From NCBI GenBank assembly GCA_017883235.1, contig JADGNY010000046.1, forward strand, positions 1 through 45,939: a stretch of 45,939 bases of DNA, in the 5' to 3' direction. Origin of the DNA: Thermoanaerobaculia bacterium (lineage in GTDB: Bacteria > Acidobacteriota > Thermoanaerobaculia > Gp7-AA8). Under the pieces are notes generated by a model. It was not told the origin of the DNA. It searched no databases and saw only the letters and a program-made list of their open reading frames with translations. Below are positions 1 through 7,193 of the stretch, in pieces. Numbering within the stretch: position 1 is the first letter of the stretch; each line of letters begins with the position of its first letter. Made by a program: the position numbers and the translations under genes.

Positions 1-2
1 GG

Positions 3-878
3 TTCGCGATCGCCGCCGGCGTTCTTTCCATCGTCTCGGCGCTGACGCCTGAGGCGGCCGATCGGCTGCGCATCGTTCACGGGGTGCTGCCGCCCGGCGT
101 TCCCGCCGCCGCACGCACGCTGGCTCTCGCCCTCGGCTTCGGGATGAATCTTCAGAAGGTCGTCGAAGCGGGACGCACCGGCATCGTCTTCACCGTCATC
201 ACCATCACCGGCACTCTGCTCCTCGGCTTCCTGCTCGGCCGGGCCATGGGCATCAACCACACCACCGCGCACCTCATCTCGTCGGGGACAGCCATCTGCG
301 GCGGAAGCGCCATCGCCGCCGTCGGCCCCGTCGTCAATGCCAGCGACGAGGAGATGTCCGTCGCGCTCGGAACGGTCTTCATCCTCAACTCGATCGCGCT
401 CTTCATCTTTCCGATGATCGGCCACCGCCTGGGGCTGACGCAGCCGCAGTTCGGCGTCTGGGCGGCCATCGCCATTCACGACACCAGCTCCGTCGTCGGC
501 GCCGCCGCGAAGTACGGCACGGACGCGCTGCAGATCGCCACGACGGTCAAACTGACGCGCGCCCTCTGGATCGTCCCCCTCACGCTGGCGACGGCATTCT
601 TCTTCAAGCGCAAGTCGGCACGCGTGGCCATCCCCTGGTTCATCGGCGGCTTCGTCCTCGCCTCGGTGATCCGGACTTATGCGACGGCGCCACCGGAGGT
701 GTGGTCAGCGCTGACGATGCTGGCCCGCATCGGCCTGACCATCACGCTCTTCCTCATCGGCGCCGGCCTCTCGCGCAAATCGATCGCCGCCGTCGGCGCA
801 CGACCGCTGATCCTCGGCATCCTGCTATGGATCGTAATCTCGTGCGTATCGCTGTTCGCGGTGATGCGGACGCTGTGA
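3..878 (+). CDS. YeiH-type putative permease (UPF0324), 5' truncated by window edge
   Basis: The reading frame is open from base 3 and has no start inside the window, so only the C-terminal part is present (about 291 residues). It is a polytopic inner-membrane protein. Visible segments include a hydrophobic run around VFTVITITGTLLLGFLLG, the small-residue stretch SSGTAICGGSAIAAV and the motif AIHDTSSVVGAA. That Gly/Ser-rich pair is typical of the YeiH / 'conserved hypothetical protein 698' family, from established family knowledge. Members are annotated as putative sulfate exporters, but the substrate here is unproven. The gene converges on the MFS gene, and the two stop codons abut at 878/879 with no spacer. 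No alternative family fits as well. Confidence 0.85.
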   Translation, partial: FAIAAGVLSIVSALTPEAADRLRIVHGVLPPGVPAAARTLALALGFGMNLQKVVEAGRTGIVFTVITITGTLLLGFLLGRAMGINHTTAHLISSGTAICGGSAIAAVGPVVNASDEEMSVALGTVFILNSIALFIFPMIGHRLGLTQPQFGVWAAIAIHDTSSVVGAAAKYGTDALQIATTVKLTRALWIVPLTLATAFFFKRKSARVAIPWFIGGFVLASVIRTYATAPPEVWSALTMLARIGLTITLFLIGAGLSRKSIAAVGARPLILGILLWIVISCVSLFAVMRTL

Positions 879-2084
879 TCAGTCCTTCTCGATAACCAGA
901 TCCCCCGAGTGGAACGATCTTCCGTGGTTCTCGCGGCCCAGCAGAAGGATGATCGTCAGCATCACCATCACGAAGATCTCGAAGCCGGCCAGGGCCCAGG
1001 AGTAGCCGAAGCGGTCGCGGAGCGCGTCTTCGATCGAGTTCGTCGGAGAAGCGAAGAGGATTCCGAACTGATAGGCCAGCCCCGGCATCAGGCCGCGCAC
1101 GGCGTCGGGAGCGAGCTCGTTGAGATGGATCGGGATGATGCCCCATGCTCCCTGCACTCCGACCTGCATCAGGAAGGCGCCGGCGGCCAGGATCACCAGC
1201 GACCCGCCGAAGGCCCACATCGGGATGACCAGCAGCGACACCACCAGCGCCGCGATCATGCTGTAGCGGCGGCCGATCTTCTGCGAGAGCTGGCCGAAGA
1301 TGATCGCCCCGATCACCGCACCGACGTTGTAGAGCATGGCCACGTACGGCACCGTCGTCGCGGCGATGCCATGCGCGTGCTTGAGGAAATCGGGATAGAG
1401 ATCCTGCGTCCCGTGCGAGAGAAACATCATGAACGTCATCAGCAGCACGAGATAGAGGAAACCGCGCGCGTGTCCCTTCGCCGCGCGGAACATCGCCGCG
1501 AAATTGGCGACGCGATGCTCCTTCCACGCCGCCGACTCCGGCACGTTCCTGCGGATGTACAGCGCCAGCAGCGCCGGCAAAGCGCCGATCCAGAACATCC
1601 ACCGCCAGCCGAAGTGCGGCAGCACGGTGCGCGTGGCGATCGCCGCCAGCAGATAGCCGATCGAATAGCCGCTCTGCAGCAGACCGGAGAGAACACCGCG
1701 CCATTTCCGCGGCGTGTTCTCGAGCGCCAGTGACGCGCCTACCCCCCACTCCCCGCCCATCCCGATGCCGAACAGCGCGCGAAGAATGAGGAACTGCGTG
1801 TAGGTCGTCGAGAAGCCGGAGAGCAATTCGATGATGGAGAAAAAGACGACGTTCGCCATCAGCGGAATGCGCCGGCCGTACCGGTCGGCCAGCATGCCGA
1901 AGATGATCGCGCCCACGGGACGCAACGCCAGCGTGGCCGTCAGCGTGGCGATGATCCGCGTCTTCGGGACGCCGAACTGCAGCGCCAGCGTGTCGAGCAG
2001 GAAGACGACCACGAAGAAGTCGAACGCGTCGAGCGTCCATCCCAGGAAACCGGCAGCGACGGCGTGTCGCGAGTTGGATTGCAT
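879..2084 (-). CDS. MFS transporter, MHS/NanT-JEN1-like carboxylate or sialate permease
   Basis: A 401-residue, 12-helix major facilitator protein of the inner membrane. The N-terminus has the WTLDAFDFFVVVFLLDTLA signature seen in the sialate/lactate/aromatic-acid:H+ symporter branch. The loop 2-3 signature GMLADRYGRRIPLM (G-x3-D-R-x-G-R-R) is intact, and a second copy, GQLSQKIGRR, lies in the C-terminal half. The length is normal. The start at 2084 places the first helix about ten residues in; a longer reading frame on this strand is out of phase and not real. It is divergent from the DUF4388-FHA gene, with about 60 bp between the starts. The substrate (a monocarboxylate or acidic sugar) is inferred from family only. 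Confidence 0.88.
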   Translation of the reverse strand: MQSNSRHAVAAGFLGWTLDAFDFFVVVFLLDTLALQFGVPKTRIIATLTATLALRPVGAIIFGMLADRYGRRIPLMANVVFFSIIELLSGFSTTYTQFLILRALFGIGMGGEWGVGASLALENTPRKWRGVLSGLLQSGYSIGYLLAAIATRTVLPHFGWRWMFWIGALPALLALYIRRNVPESAAWKEHRVANFAAMFRAAKGHARGFLYLVLLMTFMMFLSHGTQDLYPDFLKHAHGIAATTVPYVAMLYNVGAVIGAIIFGQLSQKIGRRYSMIAALVVSLLVIPMWAFGGSLVILAAGAFLMQVGVQGAWGIIPIHLNELAPDAVRGLMPGLAYQFGILFASPTNSIEDALRDRFGYSWALAGFEIFVMVMLTIILLLGRENHGRSFHSGDLVIEKD

Positions 2085-2144
2085 GAGGGCGGCGATTGTA
2101 ATCGCGCAACCGCCTATCCGCCGCGCGCTACAATCGGCGCATCG

Positions 2145-3371
2145 ATGAACGAGCCGTCTCTTCGCGGGAGTCTTGCATCCTTTCGTTTGCCGGATGTCCT
2201 GACCTTTCTGGCATCGACGCGAAAGAGCGGCACGCTGACGCTCACCAACGGCTCGAACGAAGCCACCGTCTACTTCGACGCCGGCGCGGTCGTCTACGCC
2301 GGCTCGAACCAGGAGACGCTGCGGCTCGGCGCCGTCCTACTGCGCAAAAAACACATCTCGGCCGCCCAGCGCGACGCCATCGATGACCTGATGAAAACCG
2401 AAGGTGGCCGCTTCGGTCAGCTCGCGGTGAACCAGGGCCTGCTGACCGACGAGCAGCTCCAGGACTTTCTCAAGGTGCAGGTCTCCGAGATCCTCTACGA
2501 CTGCTTCGTCTGGCCCGGCGGGACGTTCGTCTTCATCGACGACACCGAGCTCCCCCCGTACGCCGTCACGATCTCCGTCGATCTCGCCAATCTGATCATG
2601 GAAGGCGCGCGGCGCATCGCCGAATGGGAGGAGTGCGTCCGCCTGCTCCCCGACAGCACCACGGTCTTCCGCGTCGTCTCCAACCCGGAGACCGAGAAGA
2701 TCACATTAACGATAGACGAGTGGAAGATCCTCTTTCTCATCAACGGCCGTCGCTCGCTCGCCGAGTTGCCGCCCGACGCCGACGACGACCCGCTCCACGT
2801 GTATCGCGTCGTCTACGGCCTTTTCGCGAACAAGCTGATCGAGGTGGTCACGCGCATCCCCTCGCCCGACGACACGGGCGGCACGCGGCCGGTCACGGCG
2901 CTCATGGACGAAACCATGCGCCAGAAACCGGCCACCTTCAGCGCCGACTCGACCGTCCGCGAAGTCGGCGACGACACCAACCTCCTCGTCTCGGTCGAGG
3001 CGAAACTCTCGTACAAGGACATGGTCAAGCCGACCATCGCCCAGCTCACCATCGTCAGCGGCGAAGATACGGGTCTCATGTTTCCGCTCACCGAGGCCGA
3101 GTATCTGATCGGGCGCCAACGCGACAATCCGATCTCGCTCGCGGACCTCGGCGTTTCCGGTCATCACATCCGTATCTATCGCGGCCCCGACGGCTACGCC
3201 ATCGAGGATCTCAAGAGCCGCAACGGCACCTGGCTCAACGGCGCCCGCACGTTCCATGCGCTCCTCCGCAACGGCGACCAGATCCGCATCGGCGCCACCG
3301 AGTTGCGCTACGAAATCCTCTACGACGGCGGGACGTCGCCAGCCTTTCCCGTCGAGCCGCCGGCATCGTAG
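2145..3371 (+). CDS. DUF4388 - FHA domain signalling protein
   Basis: A 408-residue, probably cytoplasmic protein. Residues 1-250 form a DUF4388-type region (start RGSLASFRLPDVLTFLASTR, then KSGTLTLTNG), as found in Myxococcota and Acidobacteriota regulators. Residues 310-400 are an FHA phosphothreonine-binding domain with the full set of hallmarks: LIGRQRDNP, the SGHH motif and SRNGTWLNG. FHA domains bind phosphothreonine, so the protein probably acts downstream of a Ser/Thr kinase, although no kinase is in the window. I chose the ATG at 2145 rather than an upstream one in the same frame because homology-like sequence begins there and the upstream segment lies in the divergent promoter region. 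A second FHA gene pair occurs in the cytochrome operon. Confidence 0.85.
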   Translation: MNEPSLRGSLASFRLPDVLTFLASTRKSGTLTLTNGSNEATVYFDAGAVVYAGSNQETLRLGAVLLRKKHISAAQRDAIDDLMKTEGGRFGQLAVNQGLLTDEQLQDFLKVQVSEILYDCFVWPGGTFVFIDDTELPPYAVTISVDLANLIMEGARRIAEWEECVRLLPDSTTVFRVVSNPETEKITLTIDEWKILFLINGRRSLAELPPDADDDPLHVYRVVYGLFANKLIEVVTRIPSPDDTGGTRPVTALMDETMRQKPATFSADSTVREVGDDTNLLVSVEAKLSYKDMVKPTIAQLTIVSGEDTGLMFPLTEAEYLIGRQRDNPISLADLGVSGHHIRIYRGPDGYAIEDLKSRNGTWLNGARTFHALLRNGDQIRIGATELRYEILYDGGTSPAFPVEPPAS

Positions 3372-3613
3372 AATCCTGCCCGTTCCGGTCACATCTCTCG
3401 AGTCCGTCCTGCGCCGCAATCCAAACCACTAGAAGCCCAGAAGGTTACGTGGCGGCAATCTGGTCTGGATCGGTCGACCTCGTATCGACGCAGATCAACT
3501 TCGGATATGCAAAGCTCGGCTTCCGATCTAAGTAGTTCGACTTACGATGGCCGCTCCAGCAGGGCAACGAACGCGCCGGCTTGCGCTGGCGCGTCTGTCT
3601 TGTCCGATCAGTA

Positions 3614-4483
3614 CTACCGGCACTTTCCGGCCGATTTCTTATTGTAAATGTCATTGAGATCAGCCGGCGTGAGCACATTCTTGAAGAATTCGAGCTCATC
3701 GATCGCGCCGATGAAGAAGCCCTTCCCCATCGCCGGCACCAGGCGGCCGATGAAGAGGTTCGACGTGCTGACGATGTTGCCGACGCGTGGAGTGAATGGC
3801 GCCGTCGCGCCGTCGACAAAGAACATCCCCGCCGCTCCCCGGCAACGGCTGAAGGCGATGGCAACGAAATGCCACTGCCCGTTGGCGACAGAAGGCAGCG
3901 TCGTCGCCGTGGCATTCGAACAGGCCGAGCCCGGCGTATTGCAGATGGAATTCCCCGGACCGGTTGCCATGTGGAACCCGAGGTGGCCATTCCATAGGTA
4001 CACGCTGTAGCCGCGCAGGAAGTTGCTGCCCGTGCTATCACGCTTGTCGAGGATTGTAACCACCCCACTGGCCTGCGTCGTCCGAATCCAGAAGTCGATG
4101 GTGGCCGCCTCGGCGGCGTCATTGGCACAGTCGCCGAGGAAGTTCACCTCGTTCCCGTTCGCAACTTCGATCCAGTTGGAACCGCCGTTGAAGGAGACGG
4201 CGCGGCCGACCTCTCCGGCAACCCGCGGGACCGTTCCGTGATCGTTGCCGATGTTGTTCACGACACCGCCGAAATCGCTCGACGTCGGTCCGGCCGGCTC
4301 ATCGAATGTCCACCAGTCGACGAGCCCATGCGGAATCGGCGGCCAGCATGCCGGCAGACCGCTCGGCGGAATCGGCGGCCAGCATGGCGGCGGACCGCTC
4401 GGCGGACCCGGCGGGCCCTGCGCTGCGGCGATGGTTGCGACTGCTAAAACGATGACGAATGAGGCGAAACGAAAGAATCTCAT
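3614..4483 (-). CDS. Secreted LamG-like (concanavalin A-fold) domain protein
   Basis: A 289-residue protein. Residues 1-21 are a signal peptide with cleavage after AAA-Q. Residues 22-52 are a Pro-rich linker with two copies of a CWPPIP motif, and residues 55-289 are a LamG-type jelly roll. The visible pattern includes LVDWWTFDE, GRAVSFNGGSNWIEV, IDFWIRT, GQWHFVAIAFS and IGAIDELEFFKNVLTPADLNDIY, the last being a classic LamG_3 ending. Such domains bind glycans or act as adhesion modules; no catalytic site is visible. The start ATG follows an AAGGGGG ribosome site 8 nt upstream, inside a leader that is repeated upstream of the gene at 5958-6299. Export to the periplasm or cell surface is likely. 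Confidence 0.8.
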   Translation of the reverse strand: MRFFRFASFVIVLAVATIAAAQGPPGPPSGPPPCWPPIPPSGLPACWPPIPHGLVDWWTFDEPAGPTSSDFGGVVNNIGNDHGTVPRVAGEVGRAVSFNGGSNWIEVANGNEVNFLGDCANDAAEAATIDFWIRTTQASGVVTILDKRDSTGSNFLRGYSVYLWNGHLGFHMATGPGNSICNTPGSACSNATATTLPSVANGQWHFVAIAFSRCRGAAGMFFVDGATAPFTPRVGNIVSTSNLFIGRLVPAMGKGFFIGAIDELEFFKNVLTPADLNDIYNKKSAGKCR

Positions 4484-4536
4484 GGGCGATACCCCCTTTT
4501 GTAGTTAGTGCCGGAAAAGGGGCAGACGTTACAGCC
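4484..4536 (-). promoter_or_regulatory. Repeated leader/promoter-like block upstream of the LamG gene
   Basis: Read on the minus strand, this roughly 55-bp block has TGTAACG, then GCACTAA, then ACAAAAGGGGGT, then TCGCC and ATG. The same order and spacing occurs at 6393-6449. The AAGGGGG segment is the ribosome-binding site of the LamG gene. The TGTAACG element could be a -35-type element of an alternative sigma factor; this is inference from conservation only. Confidence 0.5.
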
Positions 4537-4575
4537 TCGCTCTTGCTGTCGACAAACGTGGAGCAAGCGACCGTG

Positions 4576-4595
4576 GGGTCAGGCCTTCGTTTTTC
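4576..4595. repeat. Dispersed 20-bp repeat, copy 1
   Basis: The 20 bp beginning GGGTCAGGCCTTCG are identical to 12470-12489. Weaker similarity continues downstream in both copies: a GTAAC block, then TTGCG. Both copies are intergenic. They may be ends of a REP/Y1-transposase-mobilised element, but no transposase is visible. Confidence 0.65.
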
Positions 4596-4837
4596 CGGCA
4601 CTCGTAACCAATTGAGAAATCAGCTATTTGCGGTGACCCACTTGAACATCTTGCAAAGGGTCCGGCCTTATTCGCATTGACGTGGCGGGGCTTCGGATCT
4701 GAGAACCGAAGCTCTTGGAGTCAGCATATTTCAGGGTCATGCCTACAAATCGTGCGTCGGGGAAGTGGCGCCAACCCGCTTAGACTCTCTTGTCCCGATG
4801 TGAAACGTCAGGACTTGGCCCGTGCTAGTCTTCCTCA

Positions 4838-5047
4838 ATGAAGACCTACACCGCTGTAGTCGAACGGTCGCCGGAAACCGGCCTCTTCGTCGGCTTCATC
4901 CCAGGGTTTCCCGGAGCGCACACGCAGGCCGAATCGCTTGATGAGCTGAACGTGAACCTTCGCGAAGTGTTGTCGTTGCTCCTCGAAGATGGAGAACCTC
5001 AAATCGAGGCGGAGTTCGTGGGAACACAGCTCGTTCACGTAGGCTGA
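4838..5047 (+). CDS. hicB: HicB-family antitoxin, minimal (no DNA-binding tail)
   Basis: A 69-residue protein with the HicB fold: a KTYTAVVERSPETGLFVGF strand pair, PGFPGAHTQAES, then a helix (SLDELNVNLREVLSLLLED). HicB neutralises HicA by binding it. Canonical HicB proteins are often longer and carry a C-terminal HTH or RHH domain. This one ends directly after the partial RNase-H-like fold, so it has no visible operator-binding domain. It lies 1 nt upstream of hicA, in antitoxin-first order. The XRE gene convergent at 5278-5598 could supply DNA binding, but that is speculation. Confidence 0.85.
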   Translation: MKTYTAVVERSPETGLFVGFIPGFPGAHTQAESLDELNVNLREVLSLLLEDGEPQIEAEFVGTQLVHVG

Positions 5048-5048
5048 C

Positions 5049-5273
5049 GTGCCGAAGCTGCCGGTTCTCAAACCGAGGGAAGTCGTCAGCATCCTCGGGC
5101 AACTCGGATTCGCGGAAGTTCGCCAGCGCGGATCTCACAAGCAGTTCCGTCATGCGGACGGACGGATCACCACCGTTCCCTTTCACGCCGGTCGAGATAT
5201 CTCGCCAAACCTGTTACGCAAGATCATCGACGATATCCGCCTCACGCCCGAAGAGTTCTTGAAATTGCTCTGA
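5049..5273 (+). CDS. hicA: HicA-family mRNA interferase toxin
   Basis: A 74-residue protein starting at a GTG one base after the hicB stop. The dsRBD-like HicA fold is clear: VLKPREVVSILGQLGF, then RQRGSHKQFRH with the catalytic His of the G-S-H-x-x-F motif, then TTVPFHAGRDISPNLLRKIIDDI. HicA cleaves mRNA independently of the ribosome and is held inactive by HicB. Length and key residues are normal, so the toxin looks intact. The immediately neighbouring start implies translational coupling to hicB. Confidence 0.9.
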   Translation: MPKLPVLKPREVVSILGQLGFAEVRQRGSHKQFRHADGRITTVPFHAGRDISPNLLRKIIDDIRLTPEEFLKLL

Positions 5274-5277
5274 TCGG

Positions 5278-5598
5278 TCAGCGTGTCTTGGCGCCCACAA
5301 CCCGTCCGAGATCGCGCCGGTTCGCTCCTGCCGCCAGCAGCGAACGAACGAGGAGGTCGACGCTTACCGTCGGGTCGGCTGCCTCCATCTTCGCCACTCG
5401 CGACTGACTGGAGCCAACGTGCTTTGCCAACTCAGCTTGCGTCCAATGGCGTTGCTCTCTGAGCGCGCGAAGGCGTCGTGCGAGAGCAAGTTTGATCTCC
5501 ACAAACTCAGCTTCATCCGGCGTGAGAGCGAGGAACTCTGCCGCTCCACCAACATGCCAGCCGGCTGCTTCGAGCTTCTTTCTTTTCTCTGCCTTCAT
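5278..5598 (-). CDS. XRE-family HTH regulator, HigA-like orphan antitoxin
   Basis: A 106-residue protein with a helix-turn-helix at about residues 42-96 (RRLRALREQRHWTQAELAKHV followed by SSQSRVAKME). The upstream segment FLALTPDEAEFVEIKLALA is the N-terminal extension commonly seen in HigA-type antitoxins that pair with a RelE-like toxin. No toxin gene flanks it: downstream is hicA on the other strand, only 4 bp away, and upstream is a palindromic element. It is therefore either an orphan antitoxin or a stand-alone regulator. The start codon has only a weak upstream ribosome site. Confidence 0.8.
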   Translation of the reverse strand: MKAEKRKKLEAAGWHVGGAAEFLALTPDEAEFVEIKLALARRLRALREQRHWTQAELAKHVGSSQSRVAKMEAADPTVSVDLLVRSLLAAGANRRDLGRVVGAKTR

Positions 5599-5681
5599 TT
5601 AGGGCCAGTCGCCTCGACACAAACATCGGAAGCAGCATATGCCGGAACGGACATACCGGAAACGAAACTCCCAATCTCACG

Positions 5682-5871
5682 CTGTCATCCTGAGCCCGCC
5701 GGAGCCGCGTAGCCACAGGCCGAGCGGCGTAGGGCGGCGAAGGACCCCCAACCTGAAACCCGGGCGGGGCGGCGGAGAGAGCAGAAGCGCGGACGACTGA
5801 ATATCGGCTAACGGCTGGGGGTCCTTCGCCGTCCTCAGCCCCTCCGGGGCATCGGCGGCTCAGGATGACAG
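5682..5871. repeat. MITE-like palindromic element (ends CTGTCATCCTGAGC)
   Basis: A 190-bp element with perfect 14-bp terminal inverted repeats (5682-5695 and 5858-5871). A perfect 15-bp inner inverted repeat, GGCGAAGGACCCCCA, pairs 5736-5750 with 5816-5830. It fills most of the gap between the XRE gene and the next gene. It has no coding capacity, and transcription would give a long hairpin. The terminal sequence resembles a repeat widespread in environmental bacterial genomes, from memory. Confidence 0.8.
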
Positions 5872-5957
5872 GGGTGTTGTGCGCCGCGCCCGATGTCGCG
5901 ACAACGTGCTGACACGGCAACGTCGCGTCGCCGTGCCAGCATCGATGCGGGAACGTC

Positions 5958-6299
5958 TCAGGGCTCGGCCAGAAGCGTGTAGTTGCCGCTACCCGCTTCC
6001 GTATGGCCGTTCGTCCCGGGCTTCGGGCAGAAACCCTTCGGGCTCGCACTCGTCGCGATCCAGAGGCCGCCGCACTGGCTGCACCAATGCCAGTTCTGCT
6101 GCGCCAGCAGGTTTGCAGGAAAGCCGGCGGGCTGGGTCTCGCCGAAGAGCGCATAGTCTCCGCTGCTGGCCTTGGAGTGTGCGCCACCGGCAGGATGCGT
6201 CCCTGGGCAGGCTCCGTTCGGATTCCCGGTCGCACCTGAATACCAGAGTCCCTGGCACTGGCCGCACCAGCGCCATTTGTGTTGAGCAATGATAGGCAT
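5958..6299 (-). CDS. Small protein with two W-x-W-C-x2-C-x-G-L-W repeats
   Basis: A 113-residue protein made almost wholly of two units of about 45 residues. Unit one contains HKWRWCGQCQGLWYSG, an ACPG segment and ASSGDYALF. Unit two contains QNWHWCSQCGGLWIA, a FCPKPGTNGH segment and AGSGNYTLL. Each unit has a C-x-x-C pair followed by another Cys and a conserved His, which suggests a small metal-stabilised (perhaps zinc) knuckle. I recognise this repeat from tails of actinobacterial and acidobacterial proteins, but know of no assigned function. The start at 6299 is set by an AGGAG 7 nt upstream; an in-frame upstream ATG would add 47 unlike residues. No signal peptide is visible. Confidence 0.75.
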   Translation of the reverse strand: MPIIAQHKWRWCGQCQGLWYSGATGNPNGACPGTHPAGGAHSKASSGDYALFGETQPAGFPANLLAQQNWHWCSQCGGLWIATSASPKGFCPKPGTNGHTEAGSGNYTLLAEP

Positions 6300-6392
6300 T
6301 TGAATCTCCTCTCTGAGAATGTTTTCCGACATGGTCGGAGTCGATGGGACAGAAACTGCACGCGTGTTTCGGGTTATCTCTGGTTCGCCGGA

Positions 6393-6449
6393 CCCATAGG
6401 CGACACCCCCTTTTGTCATTAGTGCAGGAGAAGTCGCCATCGTTACAAC
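6393..6449 (-). promoter_or_regulatory. Second copy of the leader/promoter-like block
   Basis: This block matches 4484-4536 in the order TGTAACG, GCACTAA, ACAAAAGGGGGT, TCGCC, ATGGG. Here the ATG after the AGGGGG opens only a short frame (M-G-P-A-N-Q-R-stop), and the real gene begins about 100 nt further on with its own ribosome site. It could be a shared promoter with a short leader peptide, or a duplicated 5' end. Confidence 0.5.
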
Positions 6450-6512
6450 ATGCCGTTATTGGTGGGAGGTGCCGCCGATCAAAACCCGCGTGATGTACCA
6501 TCGCCCCCACCC

Positions 6513-7193
6513 ATGAAACGCCTCGGCGCCGCCCTGCTCCTGCTTTCGACCGCACTTCCGGCAATGGCGTGGACGAGGGCCGCGGATCAGCGCATCGCCG
6601 TGAAAAGCGCGGAGCTGGCGCCGCCCGATCTGCGGCTCATCATCAGCAAATACAACAAGGAATACCTCCGCGGCGTCGACGACGCGCTGGCCACCGAGGG
6701 GACCGACATCCATCGCCGCCGGCTTCGCGAGCGCATCGACGAGCAGACGCGCGGCATCGTGAAGATGATCCGCACCAACCAGCCGATGAGCGCCGTCGTC
6801 GGGGAGCTCGGCAACCTCTCCCATCTCGTCGGCGACGCCAACAACCCGTTCCACATCGGCGACGACGATGCCGCCTCCCGCGTCGACTTCGAGCAATACT
6901 TCGAGCGGCGGCTGGCCCGCTTCGCGCCGGTCTTCTACGGCCTCGACACGAACCTGGTCCTGAACAGCTATCTCGATAAGATGTTCGCGCGAACGACGCG
7001 CTTCTCCCCGCTGATGGCCGAGGAGTATTCGCGGGGCAACGGCGCAACGTTCGACGACCGGTCGACGGCGTTCGGCGTGGCCTCGGTCTGTTACTCGCAC
7101 GCCATCACCGACAACGTCAACATCTATTACTTCATCTGGAAGGCGGCCGGCGGCAGCGTACGCATCCCGCCGCGCCTCACGCATGCAAATTAA
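6513..7193 (+). CDS. Secreted zinc-dependent phospholipase C / S1-P1 nuclease-like protein
   Basis: A 226-residue protein whose signal peptide ends at PAMA. The mature chain would start at Trp, as in zinc-dependent phospholipase C and S1/P1 nuclease enzymes, where the N-terminal Trp is a zinc ligand. The motif [14 protein letters not shown] (H-x3-D-x4-PxH) matches the metal-binding helix of this fold. A further His-Asp pair lies in SHAITDN near the C-terminus. It is shorter than typical family members, so catalytic competence is uncertain. The start at 6513 gives the clean signal peptide. The last 11 bp overlap the start of purH, an odd pairing of a secreted hydrolase and a purine enzyme that implies co-transcription. 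Confidence 0.7.
   Translation: MKRLGAALLLLSTALPAMAWTRAADQRIAVKSAELAPPDLRLIISKYNKEYLRGVDDALATEGTDIHRRRLRERIDEQTRGIVKMIRTNQPMSAVVGELGNLSHLVGDANNPFHIGDDDAASRVDFEQYFERRLARFAPVFYGLDTNLVLNSYLDKMFARTTRFSPLMAEEYSRGNGATFDDRSTAFGVASVCYSHAITDNVNIYYFIWKAAGGSVRIPPRLTHAN

Noticed and set aside
754-2109. A 451-codon minus-strand frame overlapping the MFS gene in another phase
   Set aside because: The translation is Arg/His-rich with no membrane pattern; the 879-2084 frame gives a clear MFS protein.
3372-3613. Possible gene in the gap between the DUF4388-FHA and LamG genes
   Set aside because: Short frames only, with no ribosome site or recognisable motif; treated as intergenic.
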